This document shows positions 29,846-37,178 of a DNA stretch of 41,692 bases, piece by piece. A model generated the notes under the pieces. The model was not told the origin of the DNA. It saw only the letters and a program-made list of their open reading frames with translations, and made no database searches. A program made the position numbers and the translations under genes. Numbering within the stretch: the first letter of the stretch is position 1; each line of letters begins with the position of its first letter. This DNA comes from a virus. The DNA is taken from IMG/VR virus record IMGVR_UViG_3300044811_000040, positions 1-41,692 of that record; one strand, written 5' to 3'.

Positions 29846-30081
29846 CAGTTACCACTGATCCCGTACGCCTCGCGCGCAGCGCCGTAGGCCGTCACGAACG
29901 CCTGCGGTGCGTTCTTGAAAAGCTCGGACACCACATCCTTCGGCAGGCTCCACACCGCGAACGTGAGCATCGCGCCCGCGTTCATCTTGAGGATGGCGTC
30001 CTGCTCCAGCAGGCTCGCGCCGGCGGGCAGCTCGACCAGGCCGAACGCATCTTCGGGTAGTTCCTGCATTTCCTGGGACAT
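29845..30081 (-). CDS. Small tail-module protein
   Basis: 78 aa; AGGAG then five bases to the ATG at 30081. Contains FGLVELPAGASLLEQDAIL and VWSLPKDVVSELFKNAPQAF. It lies between the major tail gene (plus HNH insertion) and the tail chaperone and is coupled to the chaperone, so an accessory role in tail assembly is likely. Family not recognised. Confidence 0.72.
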   Translation of the reverse strand: MSQEMQELPEDAFGLVELPAGASLLEQDAILKMNAGAMLTFAVWSLPKDVVSELFKNAPQAFVTAYGAAREAYGISGN

Positions 30082-30098
30082 GAGTTCTCCTGCGGCGG

Positions 30099-30132
30099 CT
30101 CTGGCGGCAGGCAGGACCGGACGCCGCCAGAG
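30099..30132. terminator. Hairpin after the HNH gene
   Basis: CTCTGGCGGC pairs perfectly with GCCGCCAGAG (10 bp, 14-base loop) between the HNH stop and the ribosome site of the next tail gene. No U-run; it may reduce transcription into the low-copy tail genes or protect the 3' end of upstream mRNA. Confidence 0.55.
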
Positions 30133-30156
30133 GCCCGGCCCTGCCGTACGTGGTTA

Positions 30157-30882
30157 TCAGGCGGCGAGAGTCAGCTCCGGCCGCCATTCGGAGAGCAGGC
30201 GCGATCCCTTGCTCTGGTTGCACGGCCTGCACGCAGGCATCGTATTTTCGACCGCATCTGTGCCCCCGCGCTTGCGGGGGATGACGTGGTCGACGTGCTC
30301 GTACGGTCCACCGCAATAGGTGCAAAGGAATGGGATGCCAACAGCACGCCAGTGCCTCTCGGCGCGCTTGCGGTAGATCTCAATACTGCACGCCTTGCAG
30401 ACTGGACATAGCCCGTCCGCCTCACCTGGCGCTCTCCAGAACTGGCCGACCGGGATGGGTCCAGCATGGGCCGCCCTGCGCTTACAGAGCTTCAACCCAT
30501 CGGGCCGCAGCCGCATCTGGTCTGCCAGGAGCTGATCCTCGGGCCGAGCATTTCGTTTCGCCCGAACTCGGCGCTGATGCTCCCGGGCGTACTCGCGGCG
30601 ATCCTGCCACCATGCACTCGATTTAGCGGCGTGCCGCTCGCACACAGTTCTGCCAGGTGCAACCGGGTCTAGGCAGGACGAGCACAGTCCTGCCGCCTTC
30701 TGCCTCTCGCGATAGAGCCGCTGATACTGAGCCGCATATTCTGGCGGACGGCGCCGAACGACGCAGGGCTTGCACTCAGCGCGTCGGCCCTGAGCTCCCC
30801 GAGCTTGCCGGTTGAACTCGTCCAACGGCTTGGTTTGCCCACAATCCTTGCAAGTTTTCGCGGGCAAAGTAAGGTCGTGCAT
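30157..30882 (-). CDS. HNH homing-type endonuclease inserted in the tail genes
   Basis: 241 aa from ATG at 30882; AGCAGG is six bases upstream. An in-frame GTG at 30957 would add 25 residues. The catalytic end has CTYCGGPYEHVDHVIPRK followed by NTMPACRPCNQSKGS, a complete HNH. Upstream are three more Cys sites (CKDCGQTKPLDEF, CSSCLDPVAPG, CPVCKAC), as in zinc-rich homing nucleases. Codon use is visibly less GC-rich than in neighbours and the flank is AT-rich, so it appears to be a recent insertion between the major tail and chaperone genes. Confidence 0.88.
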   Translation of the reverse strand: MHDLTLPAKTCKDCGQTKPLDEFNRQARGAQGRRAECKPCVVRRRPPEYAAQYQRLYRERQKAAGLCSSCLDPVAPGRTVCERHAAKSSAWWQDRREYAREHQRRVRAKRNARPEDQLLADQMRLRPDGLKLCKRRAAHAGPIPVGQFWRAPGEADGLCPVCKACSIEIYRKRAERHWRAVGIPFLCTYCGGPYEHVDHVIPRKRGGTDAVENTMPACRPCNQSKGSRLLSEWRPELTLAA

Positions 30883-30962
30883 GTCGTACCTGCTTTCACC
30901 AGGTCGGCCACAGCCCGGGGGTGTTTGCGCACCCGCCGGGCCCCTTTCCGTATCCACTCCAT

Positions 30963-30968
30963 TGTATA
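30963..30968 (-). promoter_or_regulatory. Possible promoter -10 of the HNH gene
   Basis: TATACA (minus strand) in an AT-rich patch between the major tail gene stop and the HNH frame; no equally AT-rich stretch occurs elsewhere in the late operon. A convincing -35 is not visible. Confidence 0.35.
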
Positions 30969-30992
30969 TTTCTCTGGACTAATAAGCGTCTA

Positions 30993-31583
30993 TCAGCCCT
31001 GCGAAAGGGCACCCGTTGTCCATCTCCGGTATGGCGTGGTCAGCACGGCCGGGTCGGGCAGCTCGACGTTGAACTCGATCGGCAGGCCCGCCTTGGTGTC
31101 GTAGCCGGCCCGCGCGTACTCGACGGAGCCGACGTTGAACACCTGCGGCCACACGATGATCTCGTCGTCGAGCAGCGCCTGGAAGCCGAGCATCACCCGC
31201 ACCTCGGCCCCGACCAGCGGCGGCACGTAGCTGGACAGCTTCGTCGTCGTCGCGCCGGTGACCGTGTTGGTGCCGCCGTTCATGGCCAGCTTCCAGTTCA
31301 GGTCGCTGATGTGAGACAGGGTGAACGCGACCCGGCCCGTCTTGCCGGTGGTGACCGTGCGCACCGGGTACAGCGACTCGGCGACGGTGATGTCGGCAGT
31401 GTCGACGGACTCGGTGTAGGTCAGGCCGGAGTCGGTGGCACCGGGGTTGACCCAGCTCGTCCAGGTCGCGACGACTTTGCTCGCGACGGCGGTCACCGCC
31501 GGGATCGCGGTCAGCATCGGGGCGTAATAGATCTTGCCGGGGCCTGACTCTATCTGAGTACTGTCGACGGTGTTGATGGCCAT
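30993..31583 (-). CDS. Major tail (tube) protein
   Basis: 196 aa. Begins MAINTVDSTQIESGPGKIYY and continues TWTSWVNPGATDSGLTYTES, VAFTLSHISDLNWKLAMNGG, VGAEVRVMLGFQALLDDE and a closing VELPDPAVLTTPYRRWTTGA. This is the usual layout of actinophage tail tube subunits that stack around the tape measure. It lies between the tail terminator module and the chaperones, as expected. Confidence 0.88.
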   Translation of the reverse strand: MAINTVDSTQIESGPGKIYYAPMLTAIPAVTAVASKVVATWTSWVNPGATDSGLTYTESVDTADITVAESLYPVRTVTTGKTGRVAFTLSHISDLNWKLAMNGGTNTVTGATTTKLSSYVPPLVGAEVRVMLGFQALLDDEIIVWPQVFNVGSVEYARAGYDTKAGLPIEFNVELPDPAVLTTPYRRWTTGALSQG

Positions 31584-31587
31584 GGAC

Positions 31588-31836
31588 TCAGCCCTTCATC
31601 TCGGTGGTCTTCGCCGCCGGGCGGCTGGGCTCCGGCTCGTCGACCGGCTGGCCGAGGATGTCGGCGTGGATGGCGCGGGCTTCCTTCGTGCCGTCGCCGA
31701 CGACGAGGTCCTCCCAGCCGTTGGCCTTCACGGCGTCGGCCTCCACGTACTGGCCCCGGGTGTACGCGAGCACGCCGCCAGCCGGGATGTTCTCTTTCGC
31801 TACGTACCTGGTCACAGTTCCTCCGGACTGGGTCAT
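31588..31836 (-). CDS. Small virion-module protein
   Basis: 82 aa, ATGA overlap with the tail terminator gene. RYVAKENIPAGGVLAYTRGQ and VKANGWEDLVVGDGT resemble a small beta barrel seen in virion accessory proteins, followed by a Pro/Lys-rich tail. Role unknown; it lies just before the major tail gene. Confidence 0.7.
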   Translation of the reverse strand: MTQSGGTVTRYVAKENIPAGGVLAYTRGQYVEADAVKANGWEDLVVGDGTKEARAIHADILGQPVDEPEPSRPAAKTTEMKG

Positions 31837-32225
31837 GCGGGATAGATCGTCAGCGCGCAATGCGCGAGGTAGCGGGGTCGTGCGGTCTGCTCGTCGGGCG
31901 ACCACAGCGGGGCGAGGGTGACCGCGACGCCGGTCACTCGGCCGCCGTCCACGCCGGTGCCGGTCATGTCGTAGATCGCGGCGACGACGGTGCGGATCAG
32001 GATGTTGGCCTGCAGCTGGGTGCCGCCCCACGCCGCGATCTGGTACTCGGGTGTCGCCGTCCACGGCCAGGGCTGGGTGCCGCCGAGACCGGTCACCTGC
32101 AGGCACACCAGGTCCGACTGAAGTTCGGTGCCGACCCGGCCGCCGTGCAGCGGGGACAGGCTGGCGTGGGCGGTCAGGAAGTCGACCAGCTCCTGGTCCA
32201 TGTCCGGCAGCAGCGCGTACGCCAC
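31833..32225 (-). CDS. Tail terminator-like protein
   Basis: 130 aa; GTG at 32225 has an excellent GGAGGTGA four to five bases upstream. The pattern MAYALLPDMDQELVDFLTAH, CLQVTGLGGTQPWPW, YQIAAWGGTQLQANIL is that of minor tail/tail terminator proteins that cap the tube next to the head. Just before it lies the structured non-coding element. Confidence 0.82.
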   Translation of the reverse strand: MAYALLPDMDQELVDFLTAHASLSPLHGGRVGTELQSDLVCLQVTGLGGTQPWPWTATPEYQIAAWGGTQLQANILIRTVVAAIYDMTGTGVDGGRVTGVAVTLAPLWSPDEQTARPRYLAHCALTIYPA

Positions 32226-32261
32226 AGCTCACCTCCGGCATCGCGTATCGTCGAAGGCGTA

Positions 32262-32353
32262 CAGCCGGACTGGGTGACGGCTGCCAAGGGCGGGCTGAAT
32301 ACCCGCTTAGCCCAGTCGGAGGGAGCCGATCCGGAAACGGCGTAGGCTCCCTC
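32262..32353. ncRNA. Candidate structured RNA element with H-type pseudoknot
   Basis: In the 140-base gap between two late genes. Plus-strand order: CAGCCG (32262-67), GACTGGG (32268-74), TGA, CGGCTG (32278-83), then hairpin GCGGG/CCCGC with a 7-base loop (32290-32306), then CCCAGTC (32311-17). CAGCCG pairs with CGGCTG, and its loop GACTGGG pairs with CCCAGTC, giving a pseudoknot of 6 and 7 bp. A further hairpin GAGGGAGCC/GGCTCCCTC (about 32319-32353) has an inner CCG-GAAA-CGG tetraloop. The GNRA loop favours the plus strand, the operon runs on minus; strand is undecided. No known family recognised. Confidence 0.5.
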
Positions 32354-32365
32354 GCCCTGCTTCCG

Positions 32366-32557
32366 CTAGTAGGCGTCGGCCATCGCGAGATTCACCGGTG
32401 GCATGACCTCGACGTCATCGCCGTGGCGCACCGCGGCGTGCTTGGTCACGTAGCCGACCCGCTTGCGGCAGCGCAGACAGACCAGATAAGGGCCGAACGG
32501 GGAATCGACCTGCTCGTAGTGGTCATCCATCCAGGCCGCGAGGTTCGCCGGCGTCAT
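32366..32557 (-). CDS. Small zinc-motif protein in the connector region
   Basis: 63 aa, ATGA overlap with the head closure gene. LVCLRCRKRVGYVTKHAAVRHGDD suggests a Cys-Cys-His-His zinc site. Small CxxC proteins like this often follow head-tail connector genes in actinophages. Role unknown. Confidence 0.75.
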   Translation of the reverse strand: MTPANLAAWMDDHYEQVDSPFGPYLVCLRCRKRVGYVTKHAAVRHGDDVEVMPPVNLAMADAY

Positions 32558-32886
32558 GCCGCCACCGTCGCGATGCGCTTCACGAACACGCGCACGTGGT
32601 GGAGCTGGCCGAGGCGGTAGGAGCGCATCACGTCGCCGTCGACCTCGTACGTGTCACCGGCGAACACGACGCGGTCGGTTGCTTCGATGTCCAGGTCCGG
32701 GCCGCCGAAGATCTTGCCCCGGGTGACGGTCTGCGCCTTGTCGCCCACGACCTCGGTGACCGACTGCGCGGACCAGTGGACGAGGTAGTCGGCGCTGGTC
32801 GCGGCCGACCAGTTCCTGGCCTGGTTGCCGTAGCCGCCGCTGGTGAGCGGGGCGCGCTGGACGGCGATCGGGTCGTGGAGTAGCAA
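32554..32886 (-). CDS. Head closure / head-tail adaptor protein
   Basis: 110 aa from TTG at 32886; no better start is available. DPIAVQRAPLTSGGYGNQ, DYLVHWSAQSVTEVVGDKAQ and DIEATDRVVFAGDTYEVDGDV form the small beta barrel of SPP1 gp16-like connectors, followed by HHVRVFVKRI. It seals the portal and connects to the tail. The distance from the capsid gene (over 5 kb) is unusual. Confidence 0.75.
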   Translation of the reverse strand: MLLHDPIAVQRAPLTSGGYGNQARNWSAATSADYLVHWSAQSVTEVVGDKAQTVTRGKIFGGPDLDIEATDRVVFAGDTYEVDGDVMRSYRLGQLHHVRVFVKRIATVAA

Positions 32887-32890
32887 CGGC

Positions 32891-33544
32891 CTACACGCCC
32901 GTCAGGTCCAGAGTCAAGGCCGCGGCGGCGATGGTCAGCTGGCCCTGGGACGCGAACGTCTCGGGGATGACCTTCTCGAAATACGCCTCACCACCGGCAA
33001 CCGCCGTCAGGTCCACGGCCGCGCCGCCGGACGTCAGGCTCACCTTGAACGTGTCGGTGGCGACGTTCACCGCGAAGTAGACGGTGCCCTCGGACACGCC
33101 GGTGACCAGCGTCGTGCCGAGCACGTTGTAGAGCATCACCCGGTCGGTGTTGGCCAGGCCGTGGCCCGGAGACAGGAACTGGTCGTTGGTCAGCACCGTG
33201 TCGACGGTGGCGAACCCGCGGACCGTGCCGTTGATCGGGGCGTAGCCGAGGTAGTTGCCCGTGTTGCCGGTACCGGCGTTCCACCACGTGAAGAACCCGT
33301 AGGTCCCGGCGGGCACGTCGATGGTGATCGTGTTGGTGTTCTGCTTGATCTCGGCGGCCGCCGCGCCCCAGACGACGCCCTGCCGGGCGTAGGCGGGACT
33401 GCCGCCGGTCGCCTCAGTGCCGGTCGCGTTCGTGCCGGTGCCAGGATCGGTCAGCGTGTGAACGCCCACGAAGTCGATGCCTGTCGCCAGGGCCTCGTCG
33501 AGAGCCTCCAGCATCAGGTTCTTCGCCGGGGTGTTGAATGGCAT
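32891..33544 (-). CDS. Virion protein, beta-rich, possible major tail-like or fibre domain
   Basis: 217 aa; ATG at 33544 is preceded by GGGAGAG. N-terminus MPFNTPAKNLMLEALDEALA, then a beta-rich body (ITIDVPAGTYGFFTWW, GYAPINGTVRGFATVDTVLTN, MLYNVLGTTLVTGVSEG, VYFAVNVATDTFKVSL). The ALDEALATG start occurs in small phage structural proteins sitting after the capsid gene. Last of the run of nine fibre- or decoration-like genes. Confidence 0.75.
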   Translation of the reverse strand: MPFNTPAKNLMLEALDEALATGIDFVGVHTLTDPGTGTNATGTEATGGSPAYARQGVVWGAAAAEIKQNTNTITIDVPAGTYGFFTWWNAGTGNTGNYLGYAPINGTVRGFATVDTVLTNDQFLSPGHGLANTDRVMLYNVLGTTLVTGVSEGTVYFAVNVATDTFKVSLTSGGAAVDLTAVAGGEAYFEKVIPETFASQGQLTIAAAALTLDLTGV

Positions 33545-33557
33545 CTTCTCTCCCTGG

Positions 33558-34283
33558 TCAAGGCCTGTACGTGACACCGGCGAGCGGCCGGAGTGTGCGG
33601 CCGGAGTCCGGACGGAGTGTGCGGCCGGAGTTCGGCCGCGGCGTCATCCGGTGGAACCGGGCGGAGCAGACGGCCGCGGCGACGCATCGGGCTGTGGCCG
33701 GGCGAGAGCTACCCAGCTGGCCGCCGGACCCGCTGGCGGTAGCGGCCGCGACGGTCCGGCCGCTACTGGCGACCCGCTTGGTGGCGGTGGCCCGCGCGAT
33801 GCCTGCGGCCGCCGCGGCGGCCACGGCGGCGGTGCGATGGACGCTGGTCGCCCGAGCGGTCGCGGTGGCGACGGCCCTGCCGGTCGCGATACTGATCCGG
33901 GCGGACGTCGAGCGGGCGATGCCGACGGCCACGCACCGGGCCACCGCGGGCCGGGCCGTCCCCGACGTGGCCGCGGCGATCGCAGTAGCTGCGCCGATAG
34001 TGGTGGCGGTGGCGGGAGTCTTCTTGACCGTCGCCGCAACGGCGGTCGCGGCGACGGCGGTGCGCGCCGAGGTGGTCGAGATATGGACGGCGGTGGCGCG
34101 TGCCGAGGTGGCGCCGACGCACCGGGCCGTGATCGCGACGACCTTGACCGTGCTCGCGCGGGCGGTAGCCGCACCAGCCGAGGTGCCGGCCGCAGCAACG
34201 CTGCCCACCGCGGCGACACCGTGGACGAAGCGGCGGCGCGGGAGGATCTGGCGCGGTGGGCGACCGCGGCGCGGCCAGCCCAC
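33558..34283 (-). CDS. Ala/Thr/Arg-rich low-complexity virion protein
   Basis: 241 aa from GTG at 34283, four bases after the previous stop. Residues 24-190 are an irregular repeat of Ala, Thr, Val and Arg (TARCVGATSARATAV, ATGRAVATATARATSV), with ARCV occurring three times. The end has SGRTLRP twice, encoded by a 24-bp repeat, then GVTYRP. It lacks hydrophobic core patterns and may form an extended fibre. Codon frames on the other strand are also open here, so the gene rests on context and ribosome-site spacing. Confidence 0.6.
   Translation of the reverse strand: MGWPRRGRPPRQILPRRRFVHGVAAVGSVAAAGTSAGAATARASTVKVVAITARCVGATSARATAVHISTTSARTAVAATAVAATVKKTPATATTIGAATAIAAATSGTARPAVARCVAVGIARSTSARISIATGRAVATATARATSVHRTAAVAAAAAAGIARATATKRVASSGRTVAAATASGSGGQLGSSRPATARCVAAAVCSARFHRMTPRPNSGRTLRPDSGRTLRPLAGVTYRP
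33590..33637. repeat. 24-bp tandem repeat
   Basis: GGAGTGTGCGGCCGGAGT starts at 33590 and again at 33614; together with six intervening bases it makes a near-perfect 24-bp tandem duplication at the 3' end of the low-complexity gene. Confidence 0.85.
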
Positions 34284-34286
34284 AGG

Positions 34287-34763
34287 TCAGCCCTGCTCGC
34301 GCACGAATAGAGTGCCTGACATGGTCAATGCGTCGGCCGGGGCGGCGGCGAGCCGCACGACGATGCTGGTGTCGGCCTGGCTGGCTTCCCACTCGCAGCC
34401 CTCGGGCAGCCACAACTTCTCACCGGACGCGACGTGGAACGTGTCCGCGTGCAGCGTCGCCGTCGTGCCGGTGGTGGCCAGCGTGGTGTTGCAGGTCTCG
34501 GCGGAGAAGCCGGCCGCCGTGTCCGAGCGGTTCAGTGGTGACGGGGTCGGCGTGGCGCCTCCCGAGCCAGACGTGGTGAAGCCGCGGATCACCGAGTACG
34601 CGAGCAGCTCGGCCGCGGCGTCACCGAAGTCGGACGACTGGCCGAGGAACAGCCCCATGATCTCCACGGGCTTGTCGTCGGCGGGCCGGATCTCGAACAG
34701 GTCGGCCTGCACGGAGACGGCGGTGGCCAGGAAGCTGACCGTGTAGATGCGGTTCTGCGCCAC
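34287..34763 (-). CDS. Virion-associated beta-rich protein
   Basis: 158 aa. MAQNRIYTVSFLATAVSVQADLF..., KPVEIMGLFLGQSSDFGD and GEKLWLPEGCEWEASQADT form alternating beta segments typical of small phage structural proteins that decorate capsid or tail. One Cys pair. Same strand and spacing as its neighbours. Exact place in the virion unknown. Confidence 0.75.
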   Translation of the reverse strand: MAQNRIYTVSFLATAVSVQADLFEIRPADDKPVEIMGLFLGQSSDFGDAAAELLAYSVIRGFTTSGSGGATPTPSPLNRSDTAAGFSAETCNTTLATTGTTATLHADTFHVASGEKLWLPEGCEWEASQADTSIVVRLAAAPADALTMSGTLFVREQG

Positions 34764-34771
34764 CGTGGCTC

Positions 34772-35470
34772 CTATCGCATGGTGAGCCCGCGCGCGGGGC
34801 GCCGCGGGAAGACGTGCTCGGTGCCACCGGCGGCCGCGGCCTTGAACGCCAGGATGATGTGCTGCCGGTCACCGGCCTGGTTCGTCCACGACCCGACCGT
34901 GCTGTACGACCCGGCGGCCCCTGCGGTCAGCTCGGCGGCGAACGTGCAGCAGTCGGCGTTGGCTCCCGCGTTGCCGGTGTTGGCGGCCAGCTGGTTGACG
35001 AAGCTGTTCGTCCACGACGGGCTGGTGGGGATGCTGCCGCCGTAGCTGTGCAGCAGCGCATAGCTGAGGATGAAGTCGGCGGCAGCGGTGGAGGTGACCG
35101 CCGCCCCGGTGGTGACCAGGCCGTTCGAGCCGGAGATCGTCGACGAGTTCGACGCGTCGATCGGCAGGCTGGCCCCGGACAGCTCGTGGGCGGTGATGAC
35201 GGTGCGGGCCGACGAGCCGGGCGTGATCGTGATCGTCGACTCGGTGCCCGCCGCCGTCTTGTACCAGGCGTACGCGCCGTTGCCGTCGACGACGTTCGGG
35301 CCCGCCGTGAACCCGGCCGTCGTCATCGTCACGGTCGCGTCGGAGTTGCCGGAGACGGCCAGGATGTTCCCGGCCGTCGGAGTGGACCAGCCGTCGCCCG
35401 AGGCGAGCGACAGCGACGCGACCGCCCCCGTCGAGCCCTTGGCCAGCCGCTGAACCACCGCGATAGCCAT
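34772..35470 (-). CDS. Virion protein, beta-sandwich (carbohydrate-binding-like)
   Basis: 232 aa. The pattern GDGWSTPTAGNILAVSGNSD, YAWYKTAAGTESTITITPG, ARTVITAHELSGASLPID, DFILSYALLHSYGGSIPTS, SWTNQAGDRQHIILAFKAAA is that of concanavalin-like or fibre-tip beta-sandwich domains found in phage adhesion proteins. May bind host glycans from the capsid surface or a whisker. Confidence 0.75.
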   Translation of the reverse strand: MAIAVVQRLAKGSTGAVASLSLASGDGWSTPTAGNILAVSGNSDATVTMTTAGFTAGPNVVDGNGAYAWYKTAAGTESTITITPGSSARTVITAHELSGASLPIDASNSSTISGSNGLVTTGAAVTSTAAADFILSYALLHSYGGSIPTSPSWTNSFVNQLAANTGNAGANADCCTFAAELTAGAAGSYSTVGSWTNQAGDRQHIILAFKAAAAGGTEHVFPRRPARGLTMR

Positions 35471-35474
35471 GCGG

Positions 35475-35834
35475 TCAGCTCAGGTCGAAGGTCAGGCCGT
35501 TGAGGTCCTGCATGACGACGTACGGGCCGTCCGGCGGAGCCGCGTTCGCCAGCTGAGTCGCTGTCACCGACCGGCCACCGGCCGGGATCTGCACGCGGCG
35601 GATCTGCGCGCCCCCGGCGTCGTTGATCCGCATCCGCACCGCCCGGCCCAGCTGGTTGTCGGCGATCAGCGCGCCCGTGCCGATCGGGTAGACCAGGCCG
35701 CTGGGCGCGGTCCACGCGATCGGGTTGTTGCGCAGGTTGCTGTTCGCCGGGTTGAAGAACCAGGTCAGCGTGACGACGGCGAGGCCGTTCTCGTTCGTCA
35801 GAGTGGTGATCACCTGACCGGTCAGAGCGGGCAT
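35475..35834 (-). CDS. Virion protein, unknown
   Basis: 119 aa. LTGQVITTLTNENGLAVVTL, FNPANSNLRNNPIAWTAPSG and LGRAVRMRINDAGGAQIRRV indicate a small beta-sandwich. Four bases separate it from the gene before. No function assigned. Confidence 0.72.
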   Translation of the reverse strand: MPALTGQVITTLTNENGLAVVTLTWFFNPANSNLRNNPIAWTAPSGLVYPIGTGALIADNQLGRAVRMRINDAGGAQIRRVQIPAGGRSVTATQLANAAPPDGPYVVMQDLNGLTFDLS

Positions 35835-35838
35835 CAGA

Positions 35839-36459
35839 TCACGTCCAGGTCAAGGTCGCGGTGGCGGTCCAGGTCTGGCCGGCGACCTTGGTTCCCTGGG
35901 CGATCGCAACCTTGTGGTTCAGCAGTGGCGCGGTGACCGTGTTACCCGAGGCGGCACCGGCGTCGATGCCGAACTCGTTCCACGCGTAGTTCCCGTCGGC
36001 GGTACCGAACGATGCCGACCACGCGAGGGTGCGCGTGCCGAGCGAGCCGGCGCCGGACACGAGCTGGAACCAGCGGTTCGCTGAGCCCGCCGCAGCCGCC
36101 AGGTCAGTGTCGGCGTACGCCTCGGCCGGTGTCGTGGCGTTCCCGACCCCGATCCGGGTGTGCGTCGCGTCGTACGCCTGCGTGGCGCCCTGGTTGGTCA
36201 GCAGGTTCATCAGCCGGGTCCAGCCGGCGTTCGTGATCAGGTTGCCGTCGATCTCGGTGACCTCGTACGGGCGCATGCCGAGGCGCATGAAGTCGGCCCC
36301 GGTCGGTGCGATCAGCCCGTGCCGGCTCTTGGCCCATCGGGTCTGCTCGACGTCCCAGCGATCCACCCGCCAGTGCGTCGTGCCGAACCCGCTGTCGCGC
36401 AGCGGCGCGCACACGCTGACGCCGATGCTGTCGGAAGCGTGCCCGTTGTCCATGCCCAT
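35839..36459 (-). CDS. Virion protein with fibre-like domain
   Basis: 206 aa; ATG at 36459 has AGGAGG six bases upstream, so longer in-frame starts are rejected. ITNAGWTRLMNLLTNQGATQ, THTRIGVGNATTPAEAYADT, and WNEFGIDAGAASGNTVTAPL are a recurring actinophage structural pattern in which the C-terminal half resembles fibre proteins. A separate hairpin precedes the gene. Confidence 0.8.
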   Translation of the reverse strand: MGMDNGHASDSIGVSVCAPLRDSGFGTTHWRVDRWDVEQTRWAKSRHGLIAPTGADFMRLGMRPYEVTEIDGNLITNAGWTRLMNLLTNQGATQAYDATHTRIGVGNATTPAEAYADTDLAAAAGSANRWFQLVSGAGSLGTRTLAWSASFGTADGNYAWNEFGIDAGAASGNTVTAPLLNHKVAIAQGTKVAGQTWTATATLTWT

Positions 36460-36488
36460 GAGGGGCCTCCTGTCGAGTCGAAGATGAA

Positions 36489-36541
36489 CCGTGCGGCGGG
36501 CGCGGCCGACGGGGGTCATGGTCGCGCGCCGCGCCGCACGG
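36489..36541. terminator. Strong intercistronic hairpin in the virion operon
   Basis: CCGTGCGGCG (36489-98) pairs with CGCCGCACGG (36532-41); inner GGCGCG/CGCGCC segments extend the stem. It lies in a 134-base gap, the largest between the fibre-like genes, and ends just before the AGGAGG site. A pause or mRNA-stability element is likely. Confidence 0.55.
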
Positions 36542-36593
36542 CGTCACCGCGACCGGCGGGGAGACGATGCCACGCGGCCGGGTGGTCGTAGCC

Positions 36594-37178
36594 CTACGGC
36601 AGGAAGATCCCCTGGAACCGGTTCGTGCCCGCGGCGAGTCCGGACTCGGGGGTCGATGCGGGCAGGTCGGCCTGGGCGGCGAGCTGGCCCTGGATGCGCG
36701 GTGCCAGTGCCACCGACAGCGCCCGGACGCCGATGGCGCTGAGCGTCGGCATGGTGGCGCCGAGAGCGATGATGCCGAGCGCGTACCGCTGGCCGGCCAC
36801 CTTGTTCCAGGTGGCCGTGAGCGCCTTCTGGTAGACGGTGGTCGTCGCGGTCCACATCGCCGTGTCGTTGGTCGAACTGGCGACCAGGGTCAGCGTCCCG
36901 CCGATCGCGGTGTACAGCCCGACCCGGGCGATGGTGAGCGTGACGCCCGCCGTGGCGTCGGTCTCGGTCTGGACCTTGGTGATCGCCTCGGACTTGCGGG
37001 CGGTGAAGTAGGAGAAGTAGCAGACCCCGGAGACCAGCGCGAGCGCGCCGGTCACGTCGTCGCGCGGCAGAACCTCCTCGCCGGCGGCCAGCAGGTTGAA
37101 CCGGTCGCCGACGAACGAGGCCGAGCGGTCGCCCGGGTAGCGGACGAAGCCGGGCGGGCCGCCGAGGGCGCGGGTCAC
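36594..37178 (-). CDS. Virion protein, fibre/decoration-like
   Basis: 194 aa from GTG at 37178 in GTGA overlap with the 99-aa gene. FVGDRFNLLAAGEEVLPRDD, CYFSYFTARKSEAITKVQTE, VGLYTAIGGTLTLVASSTND, KVAGQRYALGIIALGATMPT show the beta-sandwich that recurs in phage baseplate and fibre proteins. It is coupled to the previous gene, so both products may be used in fixed proportion. Confidence 0.78.
   Translation of the reverse strand: MTRALGGPPGFVRYPGDRSASFVGDRFNLLAAGEEVLPRDDVTGALALVSGVCYFSYFTARKSEAITKVQTETDATAGVTLTIARVGLYTAIGGTLTLVASSTNDTAMWTATTTVYQKALTATWNKVAGQRYALGIIALGATMPTLSAIGVRALSVALAPRIQGQLAAQADLPASTPESGLAAGTNRFQGIFLP

Noticed and set aside
30157-30882. HNH gene as IscB/OMEGA-type nuclease with guide RNA
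   Set aside because: Only an HNH end and zinc motifs are present; no RuvC segments, no arginine-rich bridge helix and the size is too small.
30669-30962. Alternative minus-strand gene starting ATG at 30962 (MEWIRKGARR...)
   Set aside because: The first 27 codons look plausible, but the remainder runs through the HNH gene in another frame and becomes shadow; perhaps a leader peptide at most.
32285-32320. tRNA-like anticodon arm (5-bp stem, 7-base loop CTGAATA with GAA at the anticodon position)
   Set aside because: No D-arm with GG, no GTTCGAA T-arm and no matching acceptor around it; the same bases are better explained by the pseudoknot.
33538-34746. Plus-strand frame of 402 codons across the low-complexity gene
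   Set aside because: Also Ala-rich, but it crosses the boundaries of three minus-strand genes and lacks a start site; taken as shadow, though the low-complexity region leaves some doubt.
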